DNA from: Clostridiales bacterium
Lineage (GTDB): Bacteria; Bacillota; Clostridia; Lachnospirales; Lachnospiraceae
DNA length: 51,924 nucleotides
NCBI GenBank assembly: GCA_012520645.1
Contig: JAAYNV010000018.1
Span: forward strand, 1-51,924
Direction of reading: 5' to 3'
Program-made: the position numbers and the translations under genes
Part shown: positions 34,359-42,668 of the stretch, piece by piece
Numbering within the stretch: position 1 is the stretch's first letter
Layout of the letters: every line of letters starts with the position of its first letter
Notes under the pieces: generated by a model
Told to the model about the DNA's origin: nothing
What the model saw: the letters and a program-made list of their open reading frames with translations, nothing else
The model's database searches: none

Positions 34359-35561
34359 TTATTTATTCATTGCATCCGGATATTCCGTCTTGACAAAACG
34401 TTCCAGTGCAGTCAGGGAACGTTTCACCTTTTCTGTATCAATGCAGTATGCCATGCGGAAATAACCGGAGACGCCAAAGCTGTCGCTCGGTACAAGAATC
34501 AGATCATATTTTAATGCCTTCTGGCAGAAGACCTTTGCATCCTCTTCCAGCGCCTTCGGGAAGATATAGAAGGTGCCGCCGGGGCGGACTACCGTGAAAC
34601 CAAGCTCTGTCAGCTTATCATAGAGCAGGTTCATATTGGTTTCATAAATAGACATGTCAGAGGTCAGATCCAGCACGTCCTCCACACCACGCATGATCAG
34701 TGCGGTCGGGCAGTTGTGACCGATGCCGCGGGAAATCTGCGCCATCATGGGAACAAGCTGCTTGGCGTCCGTACAAGCAGGATTGACTGCAACATAACCG
34801 ATGCGCTCGCCCGGCAGGGAGAGAGATTTCGAAAAGGAATAGCAGGAAAGCGTATTTTTATAAAATTTAGAAACATAAGGTGCATCTGCATGGTCGAAAA
34901 TAATCTCCCGGTACGGTTCATCGGAAAGCAGAAAAATATCTTGACCGTATTTTGCAGCTTTGCGGTTTAGAACATCGGAAAGCTTCTGTAAAGTATCTGC
35001 CGAGTAAACGATACCGGACGGATTGTTCGGGGTATTTACCAGTACGGCAGCCGTTTTCTCCGTAAGCATTTCCTCCAGTTTCTCGAAGTTGATCTGGAAG
35101 GTCTGCGTATCGGCAGGAACAACCTTCAATCCGGCACCGGACAGGTTGACGTATGGATTGTATTCCGGAAAGAACGGTGCAAAGGTCAGAATCTCATCCC
35201 CCGGTTCTGTGACACAACGGATGGCATGTGCCAGTGCTCCGGCGGCACCGGAGGTCGGAAAAATATGATCTGCCGTATAGTTCATGCCAAAACGCCGGTT
35301 CAGGGAATCGGCAACCTTCTGCCGGAAGGATAAAAGCCCTGTGCTGGGACTGTAGCCGTGCAGAGAGCCGGGATTTTCATTTTGTAAAAGCCGGATTGTA
35401 TTTTCGGTATAGGTATCCGGCACCGGAACGGATGGATTACCGAGACTGTAATCAAATACATTTTCGTAGCCGATTTCCTGCCCGCGCTTTGTTGCATATT
35501 CCGAAAATTCCCGGATAACGGATTTTGCCTGTAACATATCTTTATAGTTTTTTGCTATCAT
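34359..35561 (-). CDS. Pyridoxal phosphate-dependent aminotransferase, class I/II
   Basis: A 400-aa fold-type I aminotransferase. The PLP lysine is in SFSKSLSLPGERIG (about residue 245), with the substrate-binding Arg in FRMAYC near the C-terminus, NTPNNPSGIVYS and LLSDEPYREI before it. The closest general group is AspC/AlaT-like enzymes; the exact amino acid cannot be told. Start ATG 35561 has AGGAGGATCA upstream. Stands alone, flanked by divergent and convergent genes. Confidence 0.9.
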   Translation of the reverse strand: MIAKNYKDMLQAKSVIREFSEYATKRGQEIGYENVFDYSLGNPSVPVPDTYTENTIRLLQNENPGSLHGYSPSTGLLSFRQKVADSLNRRFGMNYTADHIFPTSGAAGALAHAIRCVTEPGDEILTFAPFFPEYNPYVNLSGAGLKVVPADTQTFQINFEKLEEMLTEKTAAVLVNTPNNPSGIVYSADTLQKLSDVLNRKAAKYGQDIFLLSDEPYREIIFDHADAPYVSKFYKNTLSCYSFSKSLSLPGERIGYVAVNPACTDAKQLVPMMAQISRGIGHNCPTALIMRGVEDVLDLTSDMSIYETNMNLLYDKLTELGFTVVRPGGTFYIFPKALEEDAKVFCQKALKYDLILVPSDSFGVSGYFRMAYCIDTEKVKRSLTALERFVKTEYPDAMNK

Positions 35562-35747
35562 GTCCTGATCCTCCTGTGTAGAAATGCTCCTGCATTCTCA
35601 AAAATAATCATATCGCTGATAAAATGAATGGTCAAGAGTGTGTTGCTTTGGAAGGAAAGATCCTGAAAAAAAGATTGATATCGGGTGGATTTTTTGGCAT
35701 TATAATATAAAAAAGTTTCCTAAAAACATAAAAAGGAGAGCCTGGCA

Positions 35748-36242
35748 ATGAACATCAGAAAAGCAGAAATCGGGGACTTGCAGGAGCTTTTGGATATTTA
35801 TAATTATGAAGTGGAGCACGGTGTTGCGACGCTGGATCTGCAGCCTAAGAACATAGTGGAATGGGAGAAGTGGTTTTCTGCACACAATGTGGACAATCAC
35901 CCTCTGTTTGTGGCAGAGAAAGAAGGAAAGGTGGCAGGTTATGCCAGTCTGTCGGCATATCGTGAGAAAGAGGCATACCGTACGACGGTGGAGCTTTCGA
36001 TTTACATAGGCCCACAGTACAGACGACAGGGTATCGCAACGGTACTGATGGAATTTATCCTGGAGCAGGCAAGGAGGGATGAGCGCATCCATACGGTAGT
36101 TTCCGTGATTACTGCAGGAAATGCGGCAAGCACCAGGCTGCATGAAAAGTTTGGATTTGAGTTCTGCGGTACGATCAGGGAAGTTGGCATGAAGTTCGGG
36201 CAGTATCAGGGAATTGACAATTACCGTCTGACGGTAGAATGA
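35748..36242 (+). CDS. GNAT acetyltransferase, phosphinothricin acetyltransferase-like
   Basis: A 164-aa cytoplasmic N-acetyltransferase. The acetyl-CoA loop is YRRQGIATVLMEFI (motif A, Q/R-x-x-G-x-A), followed by VISAGN-type VITAGNAASTRLHEKFGFEFCG. N-terminal MNIRKAEIGDLQELLDIYNYEV is typical of COG1247 (Pat/Bar/YncA). Real substrates of such genes are often unknown; resistance should not be assumed. ATG 35748 follows AAAGGAGAG. Hairpin terminator follows immediately. Confidence 0.87.
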   Translation: MNIRKAEIGDLQELLDIYNYEVEHGVATLDLQPKNIVEWEKWFSAHNVDNHPLFVAEKEGKVAGYASLSAYREKEAYRTTVELSIYIGPQYRRQGIATVLMEFILEQARRDERIHTVVSVITAGNAASTRLHEKFGFEFCGTIREVGMKFGQYQGIDNYRLTVE

Positions 36243-36245
36243 GCA

Positions 36246-36281
36246 AAAAACACAGGACAGAAATCTGCCCTGTGTTTTCAG
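36246..36281. terminator. Bidirectional terminator between convergent genes
   Basis: AAAACACAGGACAG and CTGCCCTGTGTTTT pair almost completely; an A-run on one side and T-run on the other let it work for the acetyltransferase gene and the gene ending at 36314. Confidence 0.8.
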
Positions 36282-36313
36282 ATAGTATTCTTCTTAAAAC
36301 AGTTGACACCGTG

Positions 36314-36925
36314 TTACTGTTCTTCCACAACGGTAGTTTTGCCGTTTGCTTCTGCAGCCCAGGCATCGAATTTGTCCATAACAGCCTGATAAGTCTTCTG
36401 GGAAATTTCCGGTAATTTTTTGCCCCATGTTCCGGTAGCCTGCTTGAATCCCTTTTCAAAAGCTGCCCGCATCTCTTCAATCTTGTCCGGATCACCGCCG
36501 GTCAGAGCTTTTGCAAAGTCAATGATACGGTCGGAAGTCTGGTTGACACCCCAGTAGCCGTCCTCTGCAATATCTGCCTGTGCCTGTGCTTTTACCTCCG
36601 GGCTTACGGTAAAGTTGCCGCCTGCCAGGAATTTCCACATATCATCGGCTTTTCCGATGGTAATTCCCTGCTTGCCCATCATCTGCTCTACCAGTGTACG
36701 GAACTGCTGTGTACGAGCATCGGAGTCCGCTTTTAACTTGGCAATCAGTTCAGCCTTCGGTTTATATTTTTGTGCCTTTGTTGCCTCTTCGGATTTCTCG
36801 TATACGACACCTTCTGCTTCTTTTGTTTTGGATGTTGCTGCCGTGGCTTCTGTATTTTTCTTTGCAGTCGTAGAAGCAGCATAAGTATTAGCAGCTAAAA
36901 CATCGGTAACTCCATTTACGCTCAT
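36314..36925 (-). CDS. Protein of unknown function, probably motility-regulon
   Basis: A 203-aa soluble protein. The N-terminal 50 residues are Ala/Thr-rich and low in complexity (NTYAASTTAKKNTEATAATS), as in flagellar hook or rod accessory proteins; the rest is helical with a well-defined block MWKFLAGGNFTVSPEVKAQA, DIAEDGYWGVNQTSDRII and KGFKQATGTWGKKLPEIS. I recall similar hypothetical proteins in other Lachnospiraceae but no function. No signal peptide. ATG 36925 has AAGGAGGGTG upstream. A sigma-28-like promoter stands in front, which points to coregulation with flagella and chemotaxis. Confidence 0.8.
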   Translation of the reverse strand: MSVNGVTDVLAANTYAASTTAKKNTEATAATSKTKEAEGVVYEKSEEATKAQKYKPKAELIAKLKADSDARTQQFRTLVEQMMGKQGITIGKADDMWKFLAGGNFTVSPEVKAQAQADIAEDGYWGVNQTSDRIIDFAKALTGGDPDKIEEMRAAFEKGFKQATGTWGKKLPEISQKTYQAVMDKFDAWAAEANGKTTVVEEQ

Positions 36926-36977
36926 GTTTCACCCTCCTTGGTTATAAAAAAATAGATAATAATTGGTTTCATGGTAT

Positions 36978-37004
36978 ATATCGGCAGTACCTTCGATATA
37001 GTTA
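36978..37004 (-). promoter_or_regulatory. Sigma-28-type promoter of the unknown gene at 36314-36925
   Basis: On the minus strand TAAC (37001-37004), 15 bases, GCCGATAT (36978-36985). Consensus is TAAA-N15-GCCGATAW, so only one base differs. It lies 53 bases upstream of the ATG. Confidence 0.7.
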
Positions 37005-37032
37005 AGGATAGATAAGGATTTTCGCCTAACCA

Positions 37033-37061
37033 TTGACGCAATTCCTGAAATTGTATATAAT
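37033..37061 (+). promoter_or_regulatory. Sigma-A promoter of ispE-gntR
   Basis: TTGACG (37033-37038), 17 bases, TATAAT (37056-37061), 62 bases before the ispE start. Confidence 0.8.
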
Positions 37062-37085
37062 TTAATACAATCCTTTGTATACAAA
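37051..37085. promoter_or_regulatory. Operator-like palindromes, probable GntR-family site
   Basis: TTTGTATACAAA (37074-37085) is a perfect 12-bp palindrome just downstream of the ispE -10. A second, spaced inverted repeat TTGTAT-N8-ATACAA (37051-37070) covers the -10. TTGTATACAA fits the operator type bound by FCD-class GntR proteins such as B. subtilis GntR. The operon it fronts encodes an FCD-class GntR protein, so autoregulation is likely. Confidence 0.6.
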
Positions 37086-37123
37086 ATGCAGAGAGTATAA
37101 CGTATGAAAGGCGGCGGGGTGTT

Positions 37124-38014
37124 ATGAACGAAATCAGTATAAAGGCAATGGGTAAGGTCAATCTGGGCCTGGATGTATTATGCAGGAGACCGGATGGTTA
37201 TCATGAGGTGAGAATGATCATGCAGAGTGTGGATTTGGGGGACACGTTAAAGATTGCGAAAACAGAAGAGGAAGGTATTTCCATACGAACGAACAGGAAG
37301 GATCTGCCGGTAGATGAGCAGAACCTTGTATATAAAGCAATCCGGCTGATGCAGGAGGAATTTGATCTGAGCGGAGGTGTCCGCGTCAGACTGGATAAGC
37401 AGATACCGATGGCGGCAGGAATGGGAGGCGGGAGTGCGGATGCGGCAGCGGCACTTGTAGGAATGAACCGTCTGTTTGATCTGAAACTCACAGAAGAAAA
37501 GTTAAAGGAACTGGGACTTAAGCTCGGGGCGGATGTGCCATTTTGTATTCTGGGCGGAACGGCTCTTGCAGAGGGAATCGGTGAGGTTCTGACACCATTA
37601 CCGAAGGCACCGTCCTGCTATGTGCTGATTGCAAAGCCCGATCTTTCCGTTTCTACGAAGGAGGTATATGAGAGCCTTCATGCGGAGGGAATCGTATCGC
37701 ATCCGGATATTGACGGCATGATACAGGCAATCTGGAAAAAGAATTTAAACGGGGTAACGGAACGGATGGAGAATGTACTCGAGGGAGTGACCGTGAAGAA
37801 GCACCCGGTTATCGAACAGTTAAAAGATAAGATGCGTCAGGAAGGAGCCATGGAGGCAATGATGAGCGGCAGCGGTCCGACGGTTTTTGGTATTTTTGAG
37901 GATGCGGTGCATGCCGGAGAAGCCTATAAGCAGATTGCAGCAAGCGGACTGTCCGTGCAGACCTGTGTAACACGGTTTGCAGATGCCGGTCAGGTGGTGC
38001 TTTCCGAGGGCTAG
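37124..38014 (+). CDS. ispE: 4-diphosphocytidyl-2-C-methyl-D-erythritol kinase
   Basis: IspE phosphorylates CDP-methylerythritol in the MEP isoprenoid pathway. GHMP kinase of 296 aa: N-terminal AMGKVNLGLDVLCRRPDGYHEV, ATP-loop PMAAGMGGGSADAAAALVG, LGADVPFCILGGTALAEGIGE, and C-terminal MMSGSGPTVFGIFED. ATG 37124 follows AAGGCGGCGGGG. The next gene, a GntR regulator, begins 20 bases after the stop and is probably in the same transcript. Confidence 0.96.
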   Translation: MNEISIKAMGKVNLGLDVLCRRPDGYHEVRMIMQSVDLGDTLKIAKTEEEGISIRTNRKDLPVDEQNLVYKAIRLMQEEFDLSGGVRVRLDKQIPMAAGMGGGSADAAAALVGMNRLFDLKLTEEKLKELGLKLGADVPFCILGGTALAEGIGEVLTPLPKAPSCYVLIAKPDLSVSTKEVYESLHAEGIVSHPDIDGMIQAIWKKNLNGVTERMENVLEGVTVKKHPVIEQLKDKMRQEGAMEAMMSGSGPTVFGIFEDAVHAGEAYKQIAASGLSVQTCVTRFADAGQVVLSEG

Positions 38015-38033
38015 CAGACAGAGAGGTGCGATT

Positions 38034-38717
38034 ATGGGGATGAATGATAATATACAGATACATATGGATGAATACCTTCCGCTTCGGGATGTGGTTTTTA
38101 AGACGCTGCGTCAGGGCATTTTAACCGGAGAGTTAAAACCAGGTGAAAGACTGATGGAGATTCATCTGGCTACCCGCCTGGGGGTAAGCCGGACACCGAT
38201 CCGGGAAGCAATCCGTATGTTGGAGTTAGAGGGACTTGTGACAATGATTCCGCGACGGGGTGCCGAGGTGGCACAGATTACGGAAAAAAACCTGCGGGAT
38301 GTACTGGAGGTCCGACGTGCGCTGGATGCTTTGGCGGTGGAACTTGCATGTGAGCGCATTACTGGGGAGGAAAAGCAGGCGCTTGCGGATGCCTGTGAGG
38401 AATTTGAACGGGCAACCGGATCGAAGGATGCCAAGGTGATCACACAGGCGGACGTAAAACTGCATGATATTATCGTCACGGCAGCGCGCAATGAAAGATT
38501 AACCAAATTGGTTAATGATATGTCGGAGCAGATGTACCGCTACCGTTTTGAGTATATCAAGGACGAGACAAAGCATCAGAGTCTGATTGAGGAGCACCGG
38601 ATTATTTACCGCAGTATTGTGGAATGTGATAAGCAGACTGCAAGTGAAGCAATCAAAACACATATCGACAATCAGGAGAAGAGTATTATTAACCAGATTT
38701 ATGCAAGACAGGCATAA
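38034..38717 (+). CDS. GntR-family transcriptional regulator (FCD domain)
   Basis: A 227-aa repressor-type regulator: winged helix-turn-helix with IHLATRLGVSRTPIREAIRM (about residues 43-62) and LEGLVTMIPRRGAEVA, then an all-helical FCD ligand domain (VRRALDALAVELACERI, DVKLHDIIVTAARNERL, EEHRIIYRSIVECDKQ and the metal-site His in IKTHIDNQ). ATG 38034 with GAGAGGTG upstream. The longer frame overlapping ispE is rejected. Ligand unknown; it probably binds the TTTGTATACAAA palindrome in front of ispE. Confidence 0.92.
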   Translation: MGMNDNIQIHMDEYLPLRDVVFKTLRQGILTGELKPGERLMEIHLATRLGVSRTPIREAIRMLELEGLVTMIPRRGAEVAQITEKNLRDVLEVRRALDALAVELACERITGEEKQALADACEEFERATGSKDAKVITQADVKLHDIIVTAARNERLTKLVNDMSEQMYRYRFEYIKDETKHQSLIEEHRIIYRSIVECDKQTASEAIKTHIDNQEKSIINQIYARQA

Positions 38718-38807
38718 TGAAAGCTGTTTGGGTATATTTTTTTTGAAAGCGGCAATGACTTATTTAGGCGATTCACATAGTCGTTTTAAGTAGGTGGGAG
38801 GCATGCA

Positions 38808-39031
38808 ATGAAAAAAATATAAAGTTTGGCATAACAGTGGTGGCAATTTTCCTGTGGTGTGGTATGATGTATCCTGAACTGATCTTTACGGATGATGTAT
38901 TCTGCATTTTGAATGAAGAGGGCGTCGAGCAGAAATCGGGTGCGGTAGAAGCGTATTATGATTTTCTAAATGCAGAGCCTAAACAGATTGAATATAAGAG
39001 CAGGATTTTGGAATTTATAGAAAATATGTAA
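38808..39031 (+). pseudogene. Small membrane-anchored ORF, frame broken in an A-run
   Basis: GGGAGG at about 38796 is ideally placed for ATG 38808, but that frame ends after four codons (MKKI). One extra A in the A7 tract at 38811-38817 would give a 74-aa protein beginning MKKNIKFGITVVAIFLWCGM, a membrane anchor or signal peptide, and continuing YPELIFTDDVF to IEYKSRILEFIENM. Without the repair only a frame from GTG 38837 remains, with no ribosome site. I do not recognise the protein. It lies between gntR and murI. Confidence 0.6.
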
Positions 39032-39060
39032 AAACAAATCTACAATAACAAGGGGCAGCC

Positions 39061-39906
39061 GTGAACATGGATAAGAAGGGAAACGGACCGGATAAATATG
39101 CGCCGATTGGTGTATTTGATTCCGGTGTTGGAGGTCTGACCGTAGCCAGAGAGATTATGCGTCAGATTCCGGATGAAAAGATCATATATTTTGGAGATAC
39201 GGCGCGCGTGCCGTATGGCAGCAAATCAAAGGAAACGATTACCCGGTATTCCAGACAAATCGTCCGTTTTTTACGAAAACAGAACGTAAAGGCAATCGTA
39301 GTGGCATGTAATACGGCGAGCGCCTATGCGCTGGATGAGATTGAGAAGGAAACAGATATACCGATGATCGGAGTGGTAAAGCCGGGAGCCAAGGTTGCAT
39401 CGGAGGCGACAAGGAATGGAAAAATCGGCGTGATCGGTACGGAAGGAACGATTGCCAGTCAGATTTATGCCAGATACATAAAAGAACTGAAACCGCAGGT
39501 CAATGTGATTGGAAAAGCATGTCCGCTTTTTGTTCCGCTTGTGGAGGAGGGGTTGTTAAAGGATCCTGTGACCGATGAGATTGCCAAGCGGTATCTGAGT
39601 GAACTGATTGATATTGACATTGATACGTTGATTCTGGGATGTACCCATTATCCGTTAATCCGTTCCACGGTAGGGCGGGTCATGGGAGAGCGTGTCACGC
39701 TTGTCAATCCGGCTTATGAGACCGCACGGGAATTAAAGGAAATGCTGGCGAAAGAAAATCTGTTGAATGACAGCAGTCCGAAACTGGGCGATAATATGTA
39801 TCAGTTTTTTGTCAGCGATACGGCAGAGAAATTTAAACGGTTTGCCAATTCTATTATTAAATATGGAATTCTGACAGCAAAGACGATAAACATTGAGGAG
39901 TACTGA
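39061..39906 (+). CDS. murI: Glutamate racemase
   Basis: MurI supplies D-glutamate for peptidoglycan. The protein is 281 aa from the GTG at 39061 (AAGGGG six bases upstream) or 279 aa from ATG 39067. Catalytic Cys are in VVACNTASAYA (about residue 81) and ILGCTHYPLIR (about 195). The start GVFDSGVGGLTVAREI and PYGSKSKETI are family marks. DUF1934 gene follows two bases after the stop. Confidence 0.95.
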   Translation: MNMDKKGNGPDKYAPIGVFDSGVGGLTVAREIMRQIPDEKIIYFGDTARVPYGSKSKETITRYSRQIVRFLRKQNVKAIVVACNTASAYALDEIEKETDIPMIGVVKPGAKVASEATRNGKIGVIGTEGTIASQIYARYIKELKPQVNVIGKACPLFVPLVEEGLLKDPVTDEIAKRYLSELIDIDIDTLILGCTHYPLIRSTVGRVMGERVTLVNPAYETARELKEMLAKENLLNDSSPKLGDNMYQFFVSDTAEKFKRFANSIIKYGILTAKTINIEEY

Positions 39907-39908
39907 TT

Positions 39909-40358
39909 ATGGAAAGAGAAGTTTTATTGTCCATCAAGGGGCTTCAGTTTGAAGGAGACATGGACAGTGAAAAGATAGAAACGATTACCTTTGGAGAATA
40001 TTATAAAAGGGATGACAGTCATTATATTATCTATGATGAGCTCATTGAAGGGGAGAAGGAGCCGGTTAAAAACATTATCAAGTTAAAAGGCCGGGAACTC
40101 AATCTGATGAAGCGTGGATCTGTCAATACGCATATGGTCTTTGAAGAGCATAAAAAGAACATGACCAATTATGCCACACCGTATGGAGATATTCTGGTTG
40201 GAATCGATACAAAGCGGGTAGGATTCAAGGAACAGGAGGAGCGCATTGTCATTCAGGTAGACTATGCGTTGGAAATGAATTATGAATTTGTTTCCGATTG
40301 TACGATTACAATGGATATACGCTCCAAGTCAGCAGGAAATAATTTCACCCTTTGCTAA
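39909..40358 (+). CDS. DUF1934 protein (YwiB-like)
   Basis: A 149-aa protein with a lipocalin-like beta-barrel pattern: alternating strands VLLSIKGLQFEG, GEYYKRDDSHYIIYDELI, KNIIKLKGRELNLMKRG, and the C-terminal VDYALEMNYEFVSDCTITMDIR. Family length is 140-150 aa. No signal peptide; function unknown. Coupled to murI by spacing of two bases, which suggests cotranscription. A terminator follows. Confidence 0.88.
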   Translation: MEREVLLSIKGLQFEGDMDSEKIETITFGEYYKRDDSHYIIYDELIEGEKEPVKNIIKLKGRELNLMKRGSVNTHMVFEEHKKNMTNYATPYGDILVGIDTKRVGFKEQEERIVIQVDYALEMNYEFVSDCTITMDIRSKSAGNNFTLC

Positions 40359-40386
40359 GGTTTTTTGATGCAGGGGTGATACAAAT

Positions 40387-40424
40387 AAAAAGACAGGATT
40401 TCGGTTCGGAATCCTGTCTTTTTG
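40387..40424. terminator. Bidirectional terminator
   Basis: AAAAGACAGGATT pairs with AATCCTGTCTTTT around TCGGTTCGG; A-run on one side and T-run on the other. Serves the DUF1934 gene and the convergent gene ending at 40438. Confidence 0.92.
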
Positions 40425-40437
40425 TCTGTCATCGTAT

Positions 40438-40914
40438 TTATTTGACCGGTTTTGCACCGGCTTTTTCCTGTGCCTTTTCCAGAGCGCGTTTGAAAAAGCC
40501 TTTCTTTTTCTGCTCCTGTGGTTTAATGGAACCATGCAGTCCCTTTACGCCGGTAATATAGATGCCGCTGACAACGGCTTTCACTTCCTTTTTGACCGGA
40601 ATGCTGTCAAAGATGCTGGCATCGCATACGAGCGACATGATCTGCGGTCCGACCTTTGCTTTGACAATCGGAAGTTTGGAACCTCGCATCAGCTTCGGGG
40701 TCTGGTCAATGACTATCTGCGGAAGTCCGGCATCCTTGAGCTTCATCCGTTTCTTATCAATGATGAGCATGGAAACGGTCTGCTTATTGGCATCGATCTG
40801 AGCCTGCTGTTCTTCCTGCTTTTTCTGTGCTTTCTTTCCAAGAAAATATAATACAATTACCGTAACGAGTAAAATGGCGGTAATTACTAATAATACGATT
40901 GTTAATGTATTCAC
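40438..40914 (-). CDS. Single-pass membrane protein of unknown function
   Basis: A 158-aa protein: one N-terminal membrane segment (LTIVLLVITAILLVTVIVLYFL), a short Lys/Gln-rich coiled stretch (KKAQKKQEEQQAQIDANKQ), a cytoplasmic or surface domain (VSMLIIDKKRMKLKDAGLP, LPIVKAKVGPQIMSLVCD, VKKEVKAVVSGIYITGVKG) and a basic tail. I do not recognise the family, though the core looks well ordered. Start ATG 40914 follows TAGGAGGATA. Monocistronic, divergent from cls. Confidence 0.75.
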   Translation of the reverse strand: MNTLTIVLLVITAILLVTVIVLYFLGKKAQKKQEEQQAQIDANKQTVSMLIIDKKRMKLKDAGLPQIVIDQTPKLMRGSKLPIVKAKVGPQIMSLVCDASIFDSIPVKKEVKAVVSGIYITGVKGLHGSIKPQEQKKKGFFKRALEKAQEKAGAKPVK

Positions 40915-41029
40915 GGCTTATCCTCCTAATCTGTTCTGGCATGAAATATTGTAACAAAGATTGTGTGAGAACGCAAGGAGGAAGATGACAGAAGATGGAT
41001 GAAAAGCGAAACGGATACCGGAAAAATAG

Positions 41030-41058
41030 TTGTTCTTTCCAGAAAAATCAAATATACT
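41030..41058 (+). promoter_or_regulatory. Sigma-A promoter of cls
   Basis: TTGTTC (41030-41035), 17 bases, TATACT (41053-41058), 20 bases before the ATG, implying a very short leader. Confidence 0.6.
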
Positions 41059-41078
41059 AAAAGCAGAGGGAAAGAGTT

Positions 41079-42548
41079 ATGGATGGGTTGTTACAAAATA
41101 TTTTGAATCTATGGGACTTTGTCATGCAGAATCTTCTGATACTGAATATGCTGCTGGCAGTCATTATTGTATTTTTCCAGCGTAAGGAACCAAAGTCGGT
41201 ATGGGCATGGCTTTTGATCCTGTATTTTCTGCCGATTGTCGGATTTATCGTTTACCTGTGTGCAGGAACGGATATGTATAAGCAGAAAAAGTTCCGGACA
41301 AAGGAAGTGGAGGATCATATCAATAAAGCAATCCGGGAACAGAAACACAGTATTGAATTTCGAACGGATACAAAGGAAATGTCCGTACCGGCGGCATATT
41401 CGGATCTGGTCTGTTATAATCTGCAAAGTGCAGGAGCCGTACTTTCCGAAGACAATGCGGTGGATTTTTTTACGGATGGAAACGAAAAATTCGAGGCACT
41501 GCTTCAGGATATGAAGGAGGCTGAGGATTTTATTCATATTCAGTATTACATTATTAAAAATGATGTTTTATTCGAGCGGATACGGAGGGTGCTGGAGCAG
41601 AAGGTAAAGGAGGGTGTGGAAGTCCGTATTTTGTTTGATGCCATGGGCTGCAGAGGGGTGCGTCACAGTTACTGGAAAAAGCTTAGGGAAGCGGGCATAC
41701 AGACGGCGGAATTTTTCCCGGCTTCGCTGCAGCGTCTGCATCTGCGCATCAATTACCGCAATCACCGCAAGATTGTGGTCATTGATGGAAAGACGGGCTA
41801 TGTAGGCGGCTTTAATATCGGAAAAGAATATATCGGTCTGGACCCGCGGTTTGGTTATTGGCGGGATACACATCTAAGACTCAGGGGAACTGCGGTGCTG
41901 TCGCTGGAACTGAGATTTATTATGGACTGGAATTTTACGGCAAAGGAGAATCTGTTTCAGGAGGAAAAATATTTTATACAGCCAAAGAAACCTTGTGGAA
42001 ACAGTGCAGTCCAGATCATTTACAGCGGACCGGATACCAGTTTACAGAATATCCGAAATAATTATCTCCGTCTTATTTCCGGAGCAAGAAAGTCGATCTA
42101 TATCCAGACACCGTATTTCATACCGGATGAAGCGATTCTAAATGCACTGATCATAGCGGCATATTCGGGCATTGAAGTTAATATCATGATTCCCTGCAAG
42201 CCGGATCATCCCTTTGTCTATTGGGCAACCTATTCTTATATCGGCGATATGGTAAATGCCGGAGCGAAATGCTATACCTACAACAACGGTTTTTTGCATG
42301 CAAAAGGAATTGTTGTGGACGAGGAGGTGCTCTGCTTTGGCACAGCCAATATGGATATCCGAAGCTTCCAGCTGAATTTTGAGGTCAATGCGGTCATCTA
42401 TGGAAAAGAAGAAGCGGAAAAAATGATGGAAATATTCAGGGAAGATTTAAAACAGAGCAAACGGATCACCAAAGACCTTTACAACAGACGTTCCCTTCTC
42501 ATTCGTATCAAAGAGCAGTTCTGCCGTCTGCTGTCACCGGTGCTGTAA
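41079..42548 (+). CDS. cls: Cardiolipin synthase
   Basis: The membrane enzyme condenses phosphatidylglycerol molecules to cardiolipin. The 489-aa protein has two N-terminal membrane helices (LLILNMLLAVIIVFFQ and WAWLLILYFLPIVGFIVYLC) and two phospholipase D HKD motifs: HRKIVVIDGKTGYVGGFN at about residue 228 and HAKGIVVDEEVLCFGTANMD at about 407. Length is standard. The start follows AGAGGGAAAGAG. Not linked to other lipid genes here. Confidence 0.94.
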   Translation: MDGLLQNILNLWDFVMQNLLILNMLLAVIIVFFQRKEPKSVWAWLLILYFLPIVGFIVYLCAGTDMYKQKKFRTKEVEDHINKAIREQKHSIEFRTDTKEMSVPAAYSDLVCYNLQSAGAVLSEDNAVDFFTDGNEKFEALLQDMKEAEDFIHIQYYIIKNDVLFERIRRVLEQKVKEGVEVRILFDAMGCRGVRHSYWKKLREAGIQTAEFFPASLQRLHLRINYRNHRKIVVIDGKTGYVGGFNIGKEYIGLDPRFGYWRDTHLRLRGTAVLSLELRFIMDWNFTAKENLFQEEKYFIQPKKPCGNSAVQIIYSGPDTSLQNIRNNYLRLISGARKSIYIQTPYFIPDEAILNALIIAAYSGIEVNIMIPCKPDHPFVYWATYSYIGDMVNAGAKCYTYNNGFLHAKGIVVDEEVLCFGTANMDIRSFQLNFEVNAVIYGKEEAEKMMEIFREDLKQSKRITKDLYNRRSLLIRIKEQFCRLLSPVL

Positions 42549-42668
42549 TGCAAAATACTGGGAAAACGCTTAATTATTTATGAACTGTTACGAATCCCTT
42601 CCTTTCTTGCCCGATTTATGCTATAACATTTATATTGCGAGAATATGTACAGGGAGTATGAATATAAA

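Noticed and set aside
35675-35706. TTGATA and TATAAT before the acetyltransferase gene as a promoter
   Set aside because: The -10 is perfect but the spacing of 20 bases is too long; the -35 remains unknown.
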